Assembly (NCBI GenBank): GCA_018340375.1
Contig: JAFFJZ010000001.1
Location: 16,324,001 to 16,388,000, forward strand
Length of the DNA: 64,000 nucleotides
From: Gonatopus flavifemur
Taxonomy: Eukaryota; Arthropoda; Insecta; Hymenoptera; Dryinidae
Reading direction: 5' to 3'
The notes under the pieces were generated by a model. That model did not search any database and was not told the origin of the DNA. It worked only from the letters and a program-made list of their open reading frames with translations. Position numbers and translations under genes: made by a program. Positions 31,875-43,914 of this stretch are shown piece after piece (position 1 is the stretch's first letter; every line of letters starts with the position of its first letter).

Positions 31875-32725
31875 TGTCTTTTGCAGCTTTGAATCCTGGT
31901 GCAGATTTTTCATCCTCCGTTAAAAATGTTCGTTTGGGCATTTTTTTCCAAAATAAACCTAATTCGTCGCAATTGAAGATTTGAGATGGTGTATACATTT
32001 TGACACTAATGAATTGTTTTAATTCAGAAGAAAATTCACGAGCGGCTTTCTCATCGGCTGATGCTGTTTCCCCGGAAAAACTCACATTATGTAAAGAAAA
32101 TCTTGCTTCGAAACGATCGAACCAACCAGAACTAGCAGCAAAGGTTTCTTCGGCGTATAATTCACAAGTCTCTCTCAAATACTTGTGAAAACTCAATGCT
32201 TGCTCTCGAATAAACAATGTCGACAACGGGAAATTTTTCTTGGTCATATCTTGAATCCAAACGTAAGGCATCTTCTCCATTTTTTCAATACCAGGACTCT
32301 GGCTTATTTTCCTTTCTTTCGCATATGCTCCAAGTGCTTGTGCACTCTCCCGAATTTTCGCCCCGTTATCACGGATGCTTCTGATCGTTGATTCACCAAC
32401 CTCAAATTTACGTGCAACAAATGTGACTTTTTCGCCTCTTCTCAGTAATTCTAAAATTTCAAGCTTCTGCACTAAATTTAAAACTTTCCTGTTGTACTTC
32501 TTTGACTGGGAAGATTTTGTCGTTGGAGCCATTTTCTCTTTTTTCCTTTTTTTTTTTATAACAAAAATAAACTCGAAATTTTTCAGAACAAATGTCAATA
32601 AGGTATGAACATAGTCGCAGATATTGGGGTACATACCGCAGATAACAAAAAATGGTCTCAAAACCCTAACCGCAGATAAGCGAATTCGCAGATACCGAAC
32701 GCGCAGATACCGGGGTACGCCTGTA

Positions 32726-33708
32726 TTTAAAAATTGAATAACGGGACAAACAAATTTTCCAATTTTTTGACCCGAGGAATGCATTCGCTCCAAAGAAATG
32801 TACCTTGATGGTCAATCCTTGAATTCTGGAGGAACATTTTTTTGATAACTTACCTGTAGTCGATTTTCTTCAATCAATATAATGTCATTTCGAGCAAATG
32901 TCCTTACTGGGATAGTTCGGATTGATATATCGGGAAACTCTTTGTTTCATAAAAATTCTGAAATGAATTAAGGACATGTTTTTCTCATTCAGGAGTATTG
33001 GAAGATTGAATGCATTTTTTTCTGAGGTGATGTTTGAATTTCTCCATGGTGATAACAAATATTCATGTAAATATATTACGTTGACAGAGAACAGCTAGAA
33101 CAGAGCTGTACCTGCATTGATCTATGAGAGAAGCAACATTAGGCCTGAAGGTTTGCAGATTCATTAGTTTGAAGTATTCCGTTGGAATACTATATGTATG
33201 CCGCAATATGCCTGGAGGCCTTTGAAGGGTAAATTGTAATTTCTGCAATTACACGCGTCAGTGCATTAAAGTGATGATGCGTCAGGATCTCTCTTCGATC
33301 TATCGCTGAGAAGGGTAGAGATTGAAAGAGATGGATTGATTGGGGACGTATTATTACACTGTTATATGATTTTCGAACCTAATTAAAGTGCACGCTAGGG
33401 AACAGAAAAAAGCAACAATGTATATGCTGCACAGAAAAAAATATGTCCTGTAGTAGCAATTGATACTTACTAATTGATAACGTATTTTATCTCATGTTTC
33501 ACTGTAAAATACCAATAATTGAAGGGTTTTCAATTCCCATCATTCTAATTATTCAAAGGGAAGTGACATTAAAAGTCAGGGAACGTTTTCAAAACGCCCC
33601 ATTAGTCACGGAAATCCATTCAAATTTATAAAAAGTCAGGGAAAATTGAAACATTTGATTTCCGCAGAAAATTCTCAAAGAGTAATGTCCACTTGTGTAT
33701 TTTTCATC
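32726..33708. other. Intergenic sequence
   Basis: No gene is recognised. AGTCAGGGAA(A/C) words at 33576, 33633, 35101 and 35135 suggest remnants of a repeat around 33.5-35.2 kb. Confidence 0.35.
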
Positions 33709-33974
33709 CAGTCAGCACAAATGATCAATTCGAATTCGTAAAGACTTCTCAAAGACCTTTTGAATTGTCCCCGTTATGCGACCAATAATGAATTCAATGA
33801 GAATTCAATGAATTCAAAATGAAAACGTATTGAATGCCCGCAGAATTCATTATGAAATCTTGATACGAATCCTTCATGAACATTGAGTTGTTCATCAAGA
33901 GTTCGATAAGAATTCAAAATATGTGTTCATAATAAATACATATTCATGAGCATAATGGGAACTCTTGTGCTGTA
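33709..33974. repeat. TTGAATTCAA/TCATGAA word island
   Basis: GAATTC and its near matches occur about ten times with TTCATGAA words. The ends CAGTCAGCACAAATGATC and AACTCTTGTGCTGTATGGG look like a short degenerate inverted repeat (CAGCACAA). No coding content. Confidence 0.55.
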
Positions 33975-34879
33975 TGGGTGAAGTATAAATTTCACCGAAT
34001 TGCCTTGCGATTTTGTTTGCGAATACCATTCCTTTGGTTTGGTTCAAAACGCGATGTCAGAAGAATAAGTATTCACAATTGATCTATTAACTGCGCTTAT
34101 TTTATTTCAATTCGTAGATCACCTTCAAACGCTTCAAAAGTGCAAAACCATTCAAGGGCGTATCCAAAAATTCACTCCCTTGATTAATATAAAATTACAT
34201 TGCCCAGGATTGCGCATTGCCGCAAACCTTGAGTGGATACTAGCGCATAGGTGGCTCCATCCGGTGGCATTTTTTTCCGCACAAAATATTCGAAACTGAA
34301 CGCTTAAAAAATCTTTGAAGGTCCATCTAGGTCTGTACAGTGCCGGATTTTTTGATTTCGAAAAAACAAAATTTTTTTATCCACGCCTGGATAAGTTTTA
34401 CAGGTTTCATTTCATTTATGAATCTCAGAGATGTGATTGAAAAATATCAATAATGAAATATTGATTGATTTATTTTTTGACTGCAGCTATTTGAATAATC
34501 GTTTAAATCAATGTCAATGATCGTAAGTGGATAATTAGATTTGGTATAATTTATAGAACGGTTGATTTTATTCAAATGTTTATACAAGTTCAAGAGAGTT
34601 TATCAATAAAAAAATTGGACTTGATACATATTTTTTTCCATGTACATTTTGTATGTCAATATTAATATCCACATACAAAACCTCGGGTTGTATTTGACGA
34701 TAAAAAATTCAATAAACTCCAGTAATACCAAACTGTCAAAAAGTTTTAATATTTCAAGATAGCATTTTGTATTCTTGAATGTCCGGAAACATTGGAATCT
34801 TCCAGAGTGGTTCATGAATTCATCCGTTCGAAAAGAGTTCTTGAGGAATTCCGTGCCTGTTCTTGAAAAAGGATTTCGT

Positions 34880-35086
34880 AGTGAAGAAATTTCATAGAAC
34901 TTTATGTCAAGATTTGGCTGGATTGCAAATTATATAAAATTTCTATAGAACTTCGACGAATAATTTTTTTCTCCATGACTTTCTATGGATTTTTCTATAG
35001 AAATTCCATAAAGTTTGCATAGAGCCAAATCTTGACATGAGATTCTATAAAATTTGGTCACTAGGGTTCTGCATGTGCTATCTGGG
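34880..35086. repeat. TTCTATAGAA word island, left end unclear
   Basis: TTTCTATAGAA, TTCATAGAA, TCTATGGA and TTCCATAAAG words alternate with the pair GTCAAGATTTGGC...GCCAAATCTTGAC. The right end GTGCTATCTGGG followed by TA matches the terminus of 61096-61311 (CCCAGATA). The matching left terminus was not found. Confidence 0.5.
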
Positions 35087-36021
35087 TATACTTATTCGGG
35101 AGTCAGGGAAAATTTTGAACATGGGCAGTAAAAGTCAGGGAAAATGACCCTGCAAATTTTGGGGGGATCCTGCATGAGTTTCGAAGAAATACCTGTCGTA
35201 GAGGGGAGTGTGATGTTATTATTTCTTTCACGGGTTTTATAACCTGCCAAGGTTAGCAATGGTATCTTTGGACTCTATTCATCACAATATTGAGAATCAT
35301 AAATTCACCCACTGTGCCCAAGATTGGTACGATTACAAAATTTTGAATCAACCTTGATTGTTCCTTATCAAGATTTTGTTTCACGTTCATGCCAAGTTTG
35401 GATCACCCGTAATGATCATGCCTAGAACATGAACTAATATGCAATGATCGATCGTTCATTGAAAAAAAACAAAAACAACAGGATAATTGAAGACTTTCTC
35501 GTGAGAAGGACCTATAAGTCTATGAAATATAAGCTTTCAAAATATGAATCTCATATACCAACAATCAAAGTAAATACAGAGTGTTTTGTTTACTCGTTCA
35601 CGCTTGATCTCCTTTGCGCAGCCCGGTAATCGCTTGGGTGCAATCAGTATGGTGTGGGAAAACTAAAAAATATTAAAATTCATTCTGTTGACTATGCACC
35701 AGTGAACGATGCAAAAGGAAAACACAACCACGATCTATTTGAATTTCTAAATAATGAAAATCGGAAATGGTTAGAACGATTATTCGCTGAAGGTAAAAGA
35801 ATATAAAAATATGTTTCAAACCCATGAGTTCACAATTTCTAAAATTCATATTTTTCACAAGTTTCTTGTTATTTATCAATAAGAACATGTTCTGTAAACG
35901 ATTTTTATGTATTCATGCACTGAGAAAAGTGTATGGGATTGATGACCATTTGCTCTAGTTCTCTTCGAGACTTTAGAATAGGAATTCAGTGCTGACTCAC
36001 GATTTGGTGATCGTTCCTATT
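35087..36021. other. Intergenic sequence
   Basis: CACTGAGAAAAGTG at about 35920 resembles an isolated CACTG-type end. No gene is supported. Another AGTCAGGGAAA pair is at 35101-35145. Confidence 0.35.
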
Positions 36022-36490
36022 CATGGTGGCCACTCAACCTTGAAACCTTGAGAGCCTGGGGATAGCTTGGAATCAAATTCTAGAACCTGGAAACCTTAAA
36101 AACCCTGGAATTCCAAAAATTCCAAGAAAAAACCTGGGTATTTCACTTATTGATTTTCACATTGCAATTACATAGAAAATTTGAACTGTTTTCAATTGCT
36201 CGCACCACACAGTAGGGTGGAATAGAAAAACGAAATTCATAATAACTTTTAGAGTGTAATTCTGAACCGATTTTAATGATTCTTTCCAAAAGATTCAGCA
36301 TTAAATTCTCAAGAGATCTGTGAGAGTCGATTTTTGAATTTTTCTTTATTCAAACTTTTATGTTAATTCAAATGGCAGAAGAAATGTGAAATATTTCAAA
36401 TCTTCCATTTATCTCGTCCCAAAGATTTTTCTGCGCTCAATATCACTTGAATCCGATGCCCGCGAGTGTACTGTAAGTGAATAATCGGTA

Positions 36491-37806
36491 TATGCAGGAT
36501 AATTATTGTTATTAAAAAATTATTCAATCATATGGTGAATATTAGTGATTTTTCACATGCTAAGCTATTCTCCGATCAAAATTGCCTGCTTTTCTCGCGA
36601 AGGAGAGTTATCGAATGATGAAGATTTGTAAATCTATATCATTTGTTGATAAATATTATAAACAAATCATATAAAAAAATAACTGATACGAGCAATTAGT
36701 GGCGGAGAGGAATAGTTCTTCCTTCTGATGGGCTCCAAATTATATTGTTGATGAAATCTCTGAATCAAAACTTGACACCGACATTGTGTATGAATGTTAT
36801 AAACAAATTATATAGACAGATGAATGATCCAGGTGATAGTTGACGTAGGGGACCGATTATTTTCCCTGATGGACTCCAAATTAGGTTGTTGAAAAGGTAT
36901 TCAAACAACAATCTAACATCAGACATTGTAAATAAATGTTAGAAACAAGTTATACAAACAAATAAGTGATTTGAGCGATTATTGGAGGGAAGGTAAGATT
37001 TTTCCTTCTCATGGAGACCAAATTATGTTGCTTATGGGAGATTCGAATAACTGTTATTTTAATACCTCTCCAACAACCTCATTGGGAATCCATCAAAAGA
37101 AAAAACAGTTCCTCTACGCTAGTAATTACCCGGATCACTTATTTGTTCGTATAATTCGTTTTTAACATTCAACAACAATGTCGGAAGCCAAGTTTTGATT
37201 CAGAGGTTTCATCACTCATATAATTTAGAGCCTATCAGAGGAAAAATCCATTCCTTTCCACCGATAATTGCGTGGATCACTTATTTGTTGATACAATTTG
37301 TTTATACCATTTATCAGCAATTTCGGATGTCAGATTTCGCTCCGGAAATTTCTCTAATAATGGTTTCTCAATCAACCAACCAAAAATTGTGGTTGGTTGT
37401 TCAATCTCATGAATATGTTTTAGAGCTCATCACAAAAAAAATTATTCTTCTCCGTCAATAATTGCTCGAATCATTTATTTGTTTATGTGATTTGTTCATA
37501 AAATCCATCAACAATGTCGGATGTCAAATTTTCAATCAAAAATTTCATCAACAATATAATTTGGAGCCCACTAGATGCAAAAATGATTCCTCTTCGCCAC
37601 TAACTGCTCGTATCAGTTATTTGTTTGCATAGTTTGTTCATAACATTTATCAACAAATAATATAGATCTACAAACCTCCATCATTCGATAACTTTCCTAC
37701 GAGCGAAGCAAGTAATTTTGATCGGAAAATAGCTCAACATGTGAAAAATCACTTAAATTCAACATCTGATTGAATAATTTTTTAATAACAATAATTATCC
37801 TGCATA
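36491..37806. mobile_element. Foldback-like element with tandem repeats in both arms
   Basis: The left terminus TATGCAGGATAATTATTGTT and the right AACAATAATTATCCTGCATA are inverted copies, and the complementarity continues inward for several hundred bases. Each arm contains about three diverged copies of a unit of 143-150 bp or more, recognisable by GACATTGT, ATAAACAAAT, GAGCGATTA and CTCCAAATTA in the left arm and their complements in the right. Long arms built of direct repeats are the hallmark of Drosophila Foldback/Galileo elements. No transposase lies between the arms. Confidence 0.8.
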
Positions 37807-38157
37807 CCTAGCAGATTAAATTACCGATTGTTTTTTACCGGTTTTATCGGTTTCGCAATACCGATATATCGAAACGATATTTTTAGTATACCCTGGTTTA
37901 TTTTGTGTACAAGACCAATATGGTCCATTATTCCGTTTCATTATGTGCAAAGTCGAAGGTCCATGCGTTAAATAGTCCATTGGAACATGTGAGAATCAAG
38001 ATAATCGATCATTTCTAAAATTTCGACGACATATCGTGTGCATTCCTACACGTGATGATACATTTTCTTCTTTTATTCATCACCCAGCGAGAATTCAATA
38101 CTCGCATCGAAAGGAAAACATACAATGTCGCTGCACTAACTTCGTTCAAGTCAGTGC

Positions 38158-38320
38158 ATCCCAAGTGTGTATTGACGGCGGGCCCTATCTATGCCCAGGG
38201 TGGGTGCCCATGCTACCCAACGTGGGACCAACCCTGGGATGATAACATCGTTCCCAGCTCGGCCGTATTGCTTTGCCCGAGTATTGGTAACACCATGGGC
38301 CCAGCATGAACCCATACTAG
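38158..38320. repeat. GGGCCC word island, copy 2
   Basis: GGGCCC, TGCCCAGGG, CCATGGGCCCA, TGGGACCAACCC and GCCCGAG words are packed into about 160 bp. TATTGACGGC near the start and GGCAATCAATAC at the end are partly inverted. Its GC content stands out. Confidence 0.5.
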
Positions 38321-38368
38321 GCAATCAATACTGCCCCTTCCTTTTTGTTTTGAAATTGGAAAATCCCT

Positions 38369-38475
38369 AGCATGTATATACTATGGGGCCCACCCCGGGC
38401 CAGAATGGGCCCCATCCTGCCAATATGAGCCCAAGACTGGGCCAGAGTGGGAGCAAAATTCTTACACGCTGAGGA
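38369..38475. repeat. GGGCCC word island, copy 3
   Basis: It starts TAGCATGTATATACTATGG and ends AATTCTTACACGCTGA, the same ends as 10371-10483. It has GGGGCCCACC, CGGGCC, TGGGCCCC, GAGCCC and TGGGCC words. Together with copy 1 it shows a dispersed family. Confidence 0.65.
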
Positions 38476-38509
38476 TTGTACACACATGCTCGGGATATAA
38501 ATTCACCCC

Positions 38510-38740
38510 GATCTTGGCCTAACGCTGATCCAAATTGAGGCCAAGTTCAAATGTGCCCGCACTAGAATTCATTATCTCCATTTTTTTTCAACTATAATTG
38601 TATGGGAAAGCACAATAGGGCCAAGATTGAGCCAACATGGGGCCCATCGTCATTCCCCAATACTGGGTTAAAGAGGATGAACCCAGCCTGGGGCTCATTG
38701 TCATTATAGGCAATACACGCTTGGGATATAAAATATACAT
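38510..38740. repeat. Further GGCC/GGGCCC-rich segment
   Basis: TTGGCCTAA, GAGGCCAAG, TAGGGCC, TGGGGCCCAT, ACCCAGCC and GGGCTC words continue the GGGCCC vocabulary, with TATAATTGTAT-like sequence at its centre. Borders are uncertain. Confidence 0.4.
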
Positions 38741-38812
38741 TATGTTTTTCAGTTGATCGCACCTCATACATTTCAAAACTAGTCTCAGTAAGTTACACGT
38801 AAGTTATTTTTA

Positions 38813-39040
38813 CACTGAAAAAAATCATTTTGTTGGAATGTGATCAACAAAAGAATTTTGTTATTCCAAATTCGTGTTGTGTCAACAAAATTCTCTCGTT
38901 GTGATGATAACATTTGTTTGTTATTATAACAAGTAGATGTTATTATTCCAACGAAAGAAGTTGTATTGACACAACAAAAATTTGATTAAAACAATGAAAA
39001 TTTTGTTGATCACATTTCAACAAAATAATTTTTTTCAGTG
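38813..39040. mobile_element. TTTTGTTG/CAACAAAA word-island element
   Basis: The ends are CACTGAAAAAAATCATTTTG and AAAATAATTTTTTTCAGTG. Inverted arms of about 45 bp contain TTGTTGGAATGTGATCAACA, and the centre repeats TTTGTTG, TTGTTAT and TTGTTGTG words. TA precedes and CA follows. No coding content. Confidence 0.75.
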
Positions 39041-39426
39041 CATATATCACCGCAATTGATTGTGAAACCTGGAAAAATTGAAAATCAACCTTGAAAAACC
39101 TGGAATTTCAAGTCGGTTGGAGAGTGGCCACCATGCCTATGTTAACCTATCGTTCCCATGGTAACGTAAACAGTTTATCGCACTCACTTCGATTTTGAAT
39201 GGTACTTACTACAATTTTGGAATATCTGTCACCTAATTCCTATTCTTCCTAGTAATGGTTACCGTATACTTTTCTTCGTGTGCTGTAATTGTTTCATAAT
39301 CACATTTTTCCTATCGATTTCCATACCACGATTTAGAAAAAATCATTTATTTCCATAACGGAGCTAGTTTGCCTTAAAAATGATAGATGCGCATCTTAGG
39401 AGAGTCGCAGATTCAATTGAAAATCA

Positions 39427-39653
39427 CACGGAGAAAAAAGTATTGCTGGCATAACAGGCAGGTCTGTTACTATAGCGCCTACAAAAAGAATTAGCTGAAA
39501 GAGCAAGAAAATTGATTGACACAACTACATTTTTTTGCTGACATAAACAAATTTGTTAACAGAACTAACGTCTTAGTTGCTGGAGTGAATATTTCTGCAA
39601 GGGCAACGAATTTCTTTGTAGGCGTTATAGTAGCAAACCATTTTTTCTCCGTG
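39427..39653. mobile_element. Degenerate CACGG element related to the TTGCTG islands
   Basis: The ends are CACGGAGAAAAAAG and CATTTTTTCTCCGTG, with CA flanking both sides. A second inverted pair, TATAGCGCCTACAAA and TTTGTAGGCGTTATAG, lies inside. Only a few TTGCTG words remain. It shares its terminus with copies 1, 2 and 4 but little of the array. Confidence 0.65.
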
Positions 39654-40649
39654 CATAAACAATAATATTGGAACATACACGAAGTGCTGCAAAATCGAAA
39701 TGAAAACTTCCATTGTGAATTTCTCAAAACGTACTGCAGGGAGGCTTTCAATTGGGGCAAGCTTGGATTTGGTTCAATCATGTCGATACGTGCATGGGTA
39801 TATATATTCCGGCTATTATGAACTTAAGTATCAATAATGTACTCTATTTTCAAACGCATATGAATCTTATGTGCACATACATACTTATTCACATGAATTT
39901 GAAAGCAATTTTGTTGTACATATCCTATATAACAGAACCCGATTGTTTCTTCAAGCATTATAACTGAGCTGAGACTTCATGTTCGAAATGTAGGGTTTCA
40001 AAGAGGAAATTTGTCAATTGGGATCAGAATTAGTTTGATATTCTCATTCCCTTGCATAGGCTCCAAAGAACCTCCTCGTACTTCCTCAGAATATGATTCA
40101 CAGGCATGCAATGAGAATCCCATTGAATTGAATATATGTATACATCTCATCACATTATATCACTCGAAATTCTATAAAATCCTACATAAGTGGATTCTGT
40201 TCCGAGATTGTACGTAATACCAATGGAATTCTTTTGCTGGAAGAATCTATATCTGTTTCAAATTTCAGTAAAGATCTAAAGGGAAGTTTCTCTGTACAAG
40301 AAATGATATGAGTTCAAAATCATCTTTTGAATATTTTTCCAAAATTTTCAATCAATCTCTCCACAAAATACTCTGATGCATTCTGATGTGGAATTGGAAA
40401 TGAAGAGTGTGATTGGGAATGAAAAGGATTCATCATGTTATCAACCTCCTTGAAATCCAATGAAAACGTGATAGTGAGTAGACAGCGATGATCAGATTAA
40501 GAAATTTTATTCTCTCAGAAATGAAATTCCGGTGAATTATTAACTCCATAAATCCTGTTCCGGTCTGTCTATTCTCTCCCTTTCTCTCCCTTTCTCTCAT
40601 CCTCTCTCTTTGCAGTTTCTGCACTCGGGTGACCCTAAGTTACTCCAAG
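39654..40649. other. Intergenic sequence
   Basis: 40567-40612 is a pyrimidine tract, mostly CTCTCCCTTT. No gene or paired repeat was recognised. Confidence 0.35.
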
Positions 40650-41290
40650 AATGTATTGTTAAAATCTACGCTGACGTGTGACTCGCAGGCTGGTGTAATT
40701 CGAACGAGCTGTTACTTAACCATACTAGGACACAATGTATGTCGTTAGGCCTCGTTGGATATATAAACTCCCAACGTTTTGGCATCTTACCTCGATTAAT
40801 TGTGAACAATTTGTCGATCAATTATGCGAAGTCTATTAAAACTTTAGGAATACTCTTCTCTCCGACCTTGGATCGGAGTGAGCAAGTTCTCTGTATGTAG
40901 AAAAGTGTATTAGATTCTGTACCAGCTGAGGTTGAAGGGCTATCTATTACCCAAATCTACTAAGCTTATCTGTTCTTTCATCTCACCCTACTTCGGTAAT
41001 TGTTGTCTGTTATCGTTAGACATCACTCACTTGGACAATCTGAGGCTATAACCGACACAAAATAATAAATTTGTGCGTTTTATAGGTGGCGCCAAACGTG
41101 ATGAGATCATTCTCCATCGTTTGGCACTCAAGAGGTTGGAAGCATTCGAACGCCATCCATACTTCCACGTTATATTTTATATGTCCACACTTATTCTTCC
41201 TCCACACATGTTTTTCACTCACGTTTTTCTGTTCTTCTCCTTCTTCTTCTTCTCCTTCTTGATTATTAATTTCATTTTTCGATTCTGAAG
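40650..41290 (+). pseudogene. Non-LTR retrotransposon reverse-transcriptase relic
   Basis: Broken plus-strand frames read like the palm and thumb region of an arthropod non-LTR reverse transcriptase. KIYAD (remnant of the catalytic YADD box) is followed by WCNSNELLLN, TQCMSLG, then IKTLGILFSPTLD, and further on FGNCCLLSLDITHLDNL, NKFVRFI and HRLALKRLEAF. At least two stops and several frame changes break it. The second aspartate of YADD is lost to a frameshift or substitution. Clade not assigned; an I/Jockey/R1-like lineage is possible. Confidence 0.6.
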
Positions 41291-42890
41291 TCAGCAGCCT
41301 GTGAGCCGAGTGTTGTACTCGGATTTGTTCTATCTCACTCTCAGAGGGAGAAGCTTTGAAGCATATTTGATAAATCGATCAATTTCTCTTCCTCATTCCT
41401 TCTCTGTTGTATGACGAAATAATATGATGAAATTGTTCGTATAAGTGGATGAAAAATTTATTCTATCTTAGCGATTATAAAATCTGTCATGTATGCTTTT
41501 ACAAAAAATTATTCTGAAATTGAGAATACCTCAAAGTAAAGCTCAATAGAAATAATTACACTCGTGAACCAGTCGTGTAGTTCCTGAAGAACTCAAGTTC
41601 CAATTAAACTAACCAAACCATCGTGAATGAATAACCTGAAGAAATCCTTTGATTTTCTAAAGAGAATTTGTAATTACGTTCCATCTGGAAGTGAGTTTTA
41701 TATTTCATTCGTGATCCAAGATCGTTAGCTAATAAAGTACATTTGTGTTCCATCAGCACCGATAGTTTATAAGAATGAAATGTACAAATATTCAATCTTT
41801 ATCTTTATGATTATATCTTATACTATCGTCAACGAATGTATGAAAATTTACGTGCCAAAATAATCTCTTAGTGATCCACTATACGCGTATGAAATTCATA
41901 GCTGCAATATAACTTCAGCTAGAATAATTGTATTCGTAAAATCATTGAATGAACGGGAACGGAAGAATCCTCTCCAACATCCTCCACTTCTGTATCACAC
42001 TGTTTATTGTAGGGATAGGTGCTCTCAAGGATTTCCATTACCATTAGTGATTCGAATTGTTCATCGTGCTAATTGTTCTATCTAACGTATTCTATTGTTA
42101 TTGAAGGGGAAAACTCGTTAAAAACCCTTGACCCATACAAAACAGGTTGCTTGCAGTCGATGACTGACTAGATCGGTCAAAGACTGAGTTCGTGTGTAAA
42201 TGGTTCTATGGATGTGTATTTAATCTATGTAAGCAATCGTGTGTCGGTACAATTAGGGTGAACGTGTATGTTTCCACTCAGGAAAACAGGGACGTGCTGA
42301 ATATATATGTGCACGTGTTAACATGGGTTTTCTACATTTATTGAAAACACGTGGGGAAGATTTTGAAAAGAGACTTCGCTGATTATATAGTTCTCGATTA
42401 TTCCATTCATTCGAGCCAACATGTTCGTGAAGAATCAAGATAACATGATCTCATTCACCGTTGAAAGAGAAACACGGTAAAGCCTGTACATAAATCTTCC
42501 CATCGAGATACAAGTTGTACCCGATTAAAGAAAAATAACATACAATCTTAACAGGGGAAGATTGTCATAAATTGTATGCCATTTTAATCGTTTCCTCTTT
42601 TGCTCTTATTATTTGGAGAAGTCTTATAAATTCCAATTAATTCTAGTTATTTTCAGGACAGACACCGCATGACATCTAGTCGATAAAAATTTCGACTCGA
42701 GGAGATGTCTTCTTGTTTTATTGGGTAGTGCACATATTTGTTTCAATGAGGTTTCATGGGATTTCGCAAATGCTTTGATTTAATCTTGATACAGTTTTTA
42801 TACAGTTTCCGCATCCTCAAATGAAATCATAATGAAAAATCATAATTTCCAAGACAGAAACCGCATATAGACTGATAAAAACTCATTAAA

Positions 42891-42926
<36 letters not shown>

Positions 42927-43570
42927 GATTCATGTATGGAAGTTTATGAGACTTTTTCCACAGGGTAACAAATACTAACCCTTAAATCTATGAACAATCA
43001 TGTTCAGTTTGTACACGATTTGAGTGTACATGTCACAGCACACGATCTTGATAAAAAAAATGATTGTCATCGTCATGATAAAGCTTTTGGGATAACGAGT
43101 TACCGCCCATGTGCCTTGGCTGTACTCTTGCCAAAACGAATCTTACCCGATCCAACGTCGACCCAATTCTCTTTGTATCTCTTTTGAAGTGAAAGGAGAT
43201 AAACATGGAAGAGGAGAAAGAAGAGGAAACTCAAAAGGATAACATAATGCCGATATTGATCGATCTCGTCAAAACATCCAATGAAAAGAGGGTTCAATAC
43301 AATTTGACGTTCTTTCAGGAATTTCATATCTTACATCAAAGATGGTTTGTCCAGCGGTGACCCGTGGAAAGATAGAAGAGAGAAGATACGTAAAACGTCC
43401 CATTCATTGAGTGGGAATGAAGTTGATAAGGAAGTTTTAAATAGAACTGAATGTAAAAAAGTTCTTGTAAAACTACTTTCGTAAGGAATTATTTTTATTC
43501 AATATTTTATACATATTTTTATCCAATTTGAGAGAAGATTTTCAGATGTTTCGAAAGGTAATTTTTATAT
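41291..43570. other. Intergenic sequence
   Basis: No gene is supported; frames of 60-75 codons have no recognisable domain. Contains a (TA)n run at 42893-42921. Confidence 0.4.
42893..42921. repeat. (TA)n microsatellite
   Basis: An uninterrupted alternating TA run of about 29 bases. Confidence 0.9.
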
Positions 43571-43622
43571 CCCTTTCTGACCTGGCTCAATTCTGATGAG
43601 GATAAAAAATTCTTTGCAATAG

Positions 43623-43914
43623 ATGGAAAGACCGGGTCTATTGATATTGAGAAATAATTTATCAACGTTTAGAAAAATCACTGTCAATTTAGGGAAAAAG
43701 AGGATCGTTGAAAAACATTCGTAGCGAGTCAACCGAAAATTCGTAGTCACAATATTAACAGTTGATAATTTCATTGGTAACAGTGAAACTATCAATTGCT
43801 CATAAATTGACTACGAATTTTTAGTGGACTCACTACGGATATTTCTCAGCGATCCTCGTTCTCCGTAAATTGACAGTCATTTTTCTAAATATTAATAGAC
43901 TCATTCTTTCCGTG
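43623..43914. mobile_element. Foldback insertion in the CCCTTTCTGACC element
   Basis: Arms of about 120 bp are inverted copies, with GGAAAGACCGGGTCTATT against AATAGACTCATTCTTTCC and CACTGTCAATTTA against TAAATTGACAGT. It is absent from the same position of the copies at 19864 and 57378, where CAATAG is followed directly by GGAATAG or GCAATAG. Confidence 0.7.

Larger units (their letters stand above)
29262..32532 (-). pseudogene. Tigger/Jerky-like transposase, disrupted by two insertions
   Basis: The probable start is the methionine at 32532 (MAPTTKSSQSKKYNRK). The N-terminal half holds a CENP-B/psq-type helix-turn-helix (KLEILELLRRGE, VARKFEVGESTIRSI) and a second DNA-binding domain (about EKMPYVWIQD to RFEARFSLHNVSFSG). 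The catalytic core shows IFNCDELGLFWKKMP, LLLMDNSPSHP and NTTSLIQPMDQNVI, the three acidic positions of the pogo/Tigger DDE domain. An 88-base GT-AG intron (31561-31648) falls within the KDRYTLLLCANAS motif. A MITE entered exon 1 just before the splice donor and brings a stop. A mariner split the C-terminal part at a TA. Discounting intron, both insertions and one copy of each target duplication, the frame is exactly 555 codons including stop. The tail QTQITQFFTK fits a PCNA-interacting box. Confidence 0.9.
29118..32723 (-). mobile_element. Pogo/Tigger-type DNA transposon carrying two nested insertions
   Basis: The ends are CAGGCGTACCCCGGTATCTG and, inverted, CAGATACCGGGGTACGCCTG. TA flanks both (29116-29117 and 32724-32725), as expected of Tc1/mariner/pogo elements. 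The transposase lies on the minus strand. A mariner (29651-30941) and a MITE (31652-31874) sit inside; without them the element would be about 2.1 kb, normal for the family. Confidence 0.93.
36022..39135. mobile_element. Possible 3.1 kb element with CATGGTGGCCACTC ends
   Basis: CATGGTGGCCACTC at the left is matched by GAGTGGCCACCATG at the right. CCTATT precedes and CCTATG follows, a possible 5-6 bp target duplication. Subterminal CCTTGAAA, AACCTGGAA and CCTGGAATT words occur at both ends. The interior consists mostly of other elements, and no transposase was found. Linking the two ends into one insertion is an inference. Confidence 0.4.

Noticed and set aside
32533..32793. N-terminal extension of the Tigger frame beyond the methionine at 32532
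   Set aside because: The extension runs out through the element terminus and the flanking DNA. The family start is MAPTTK.
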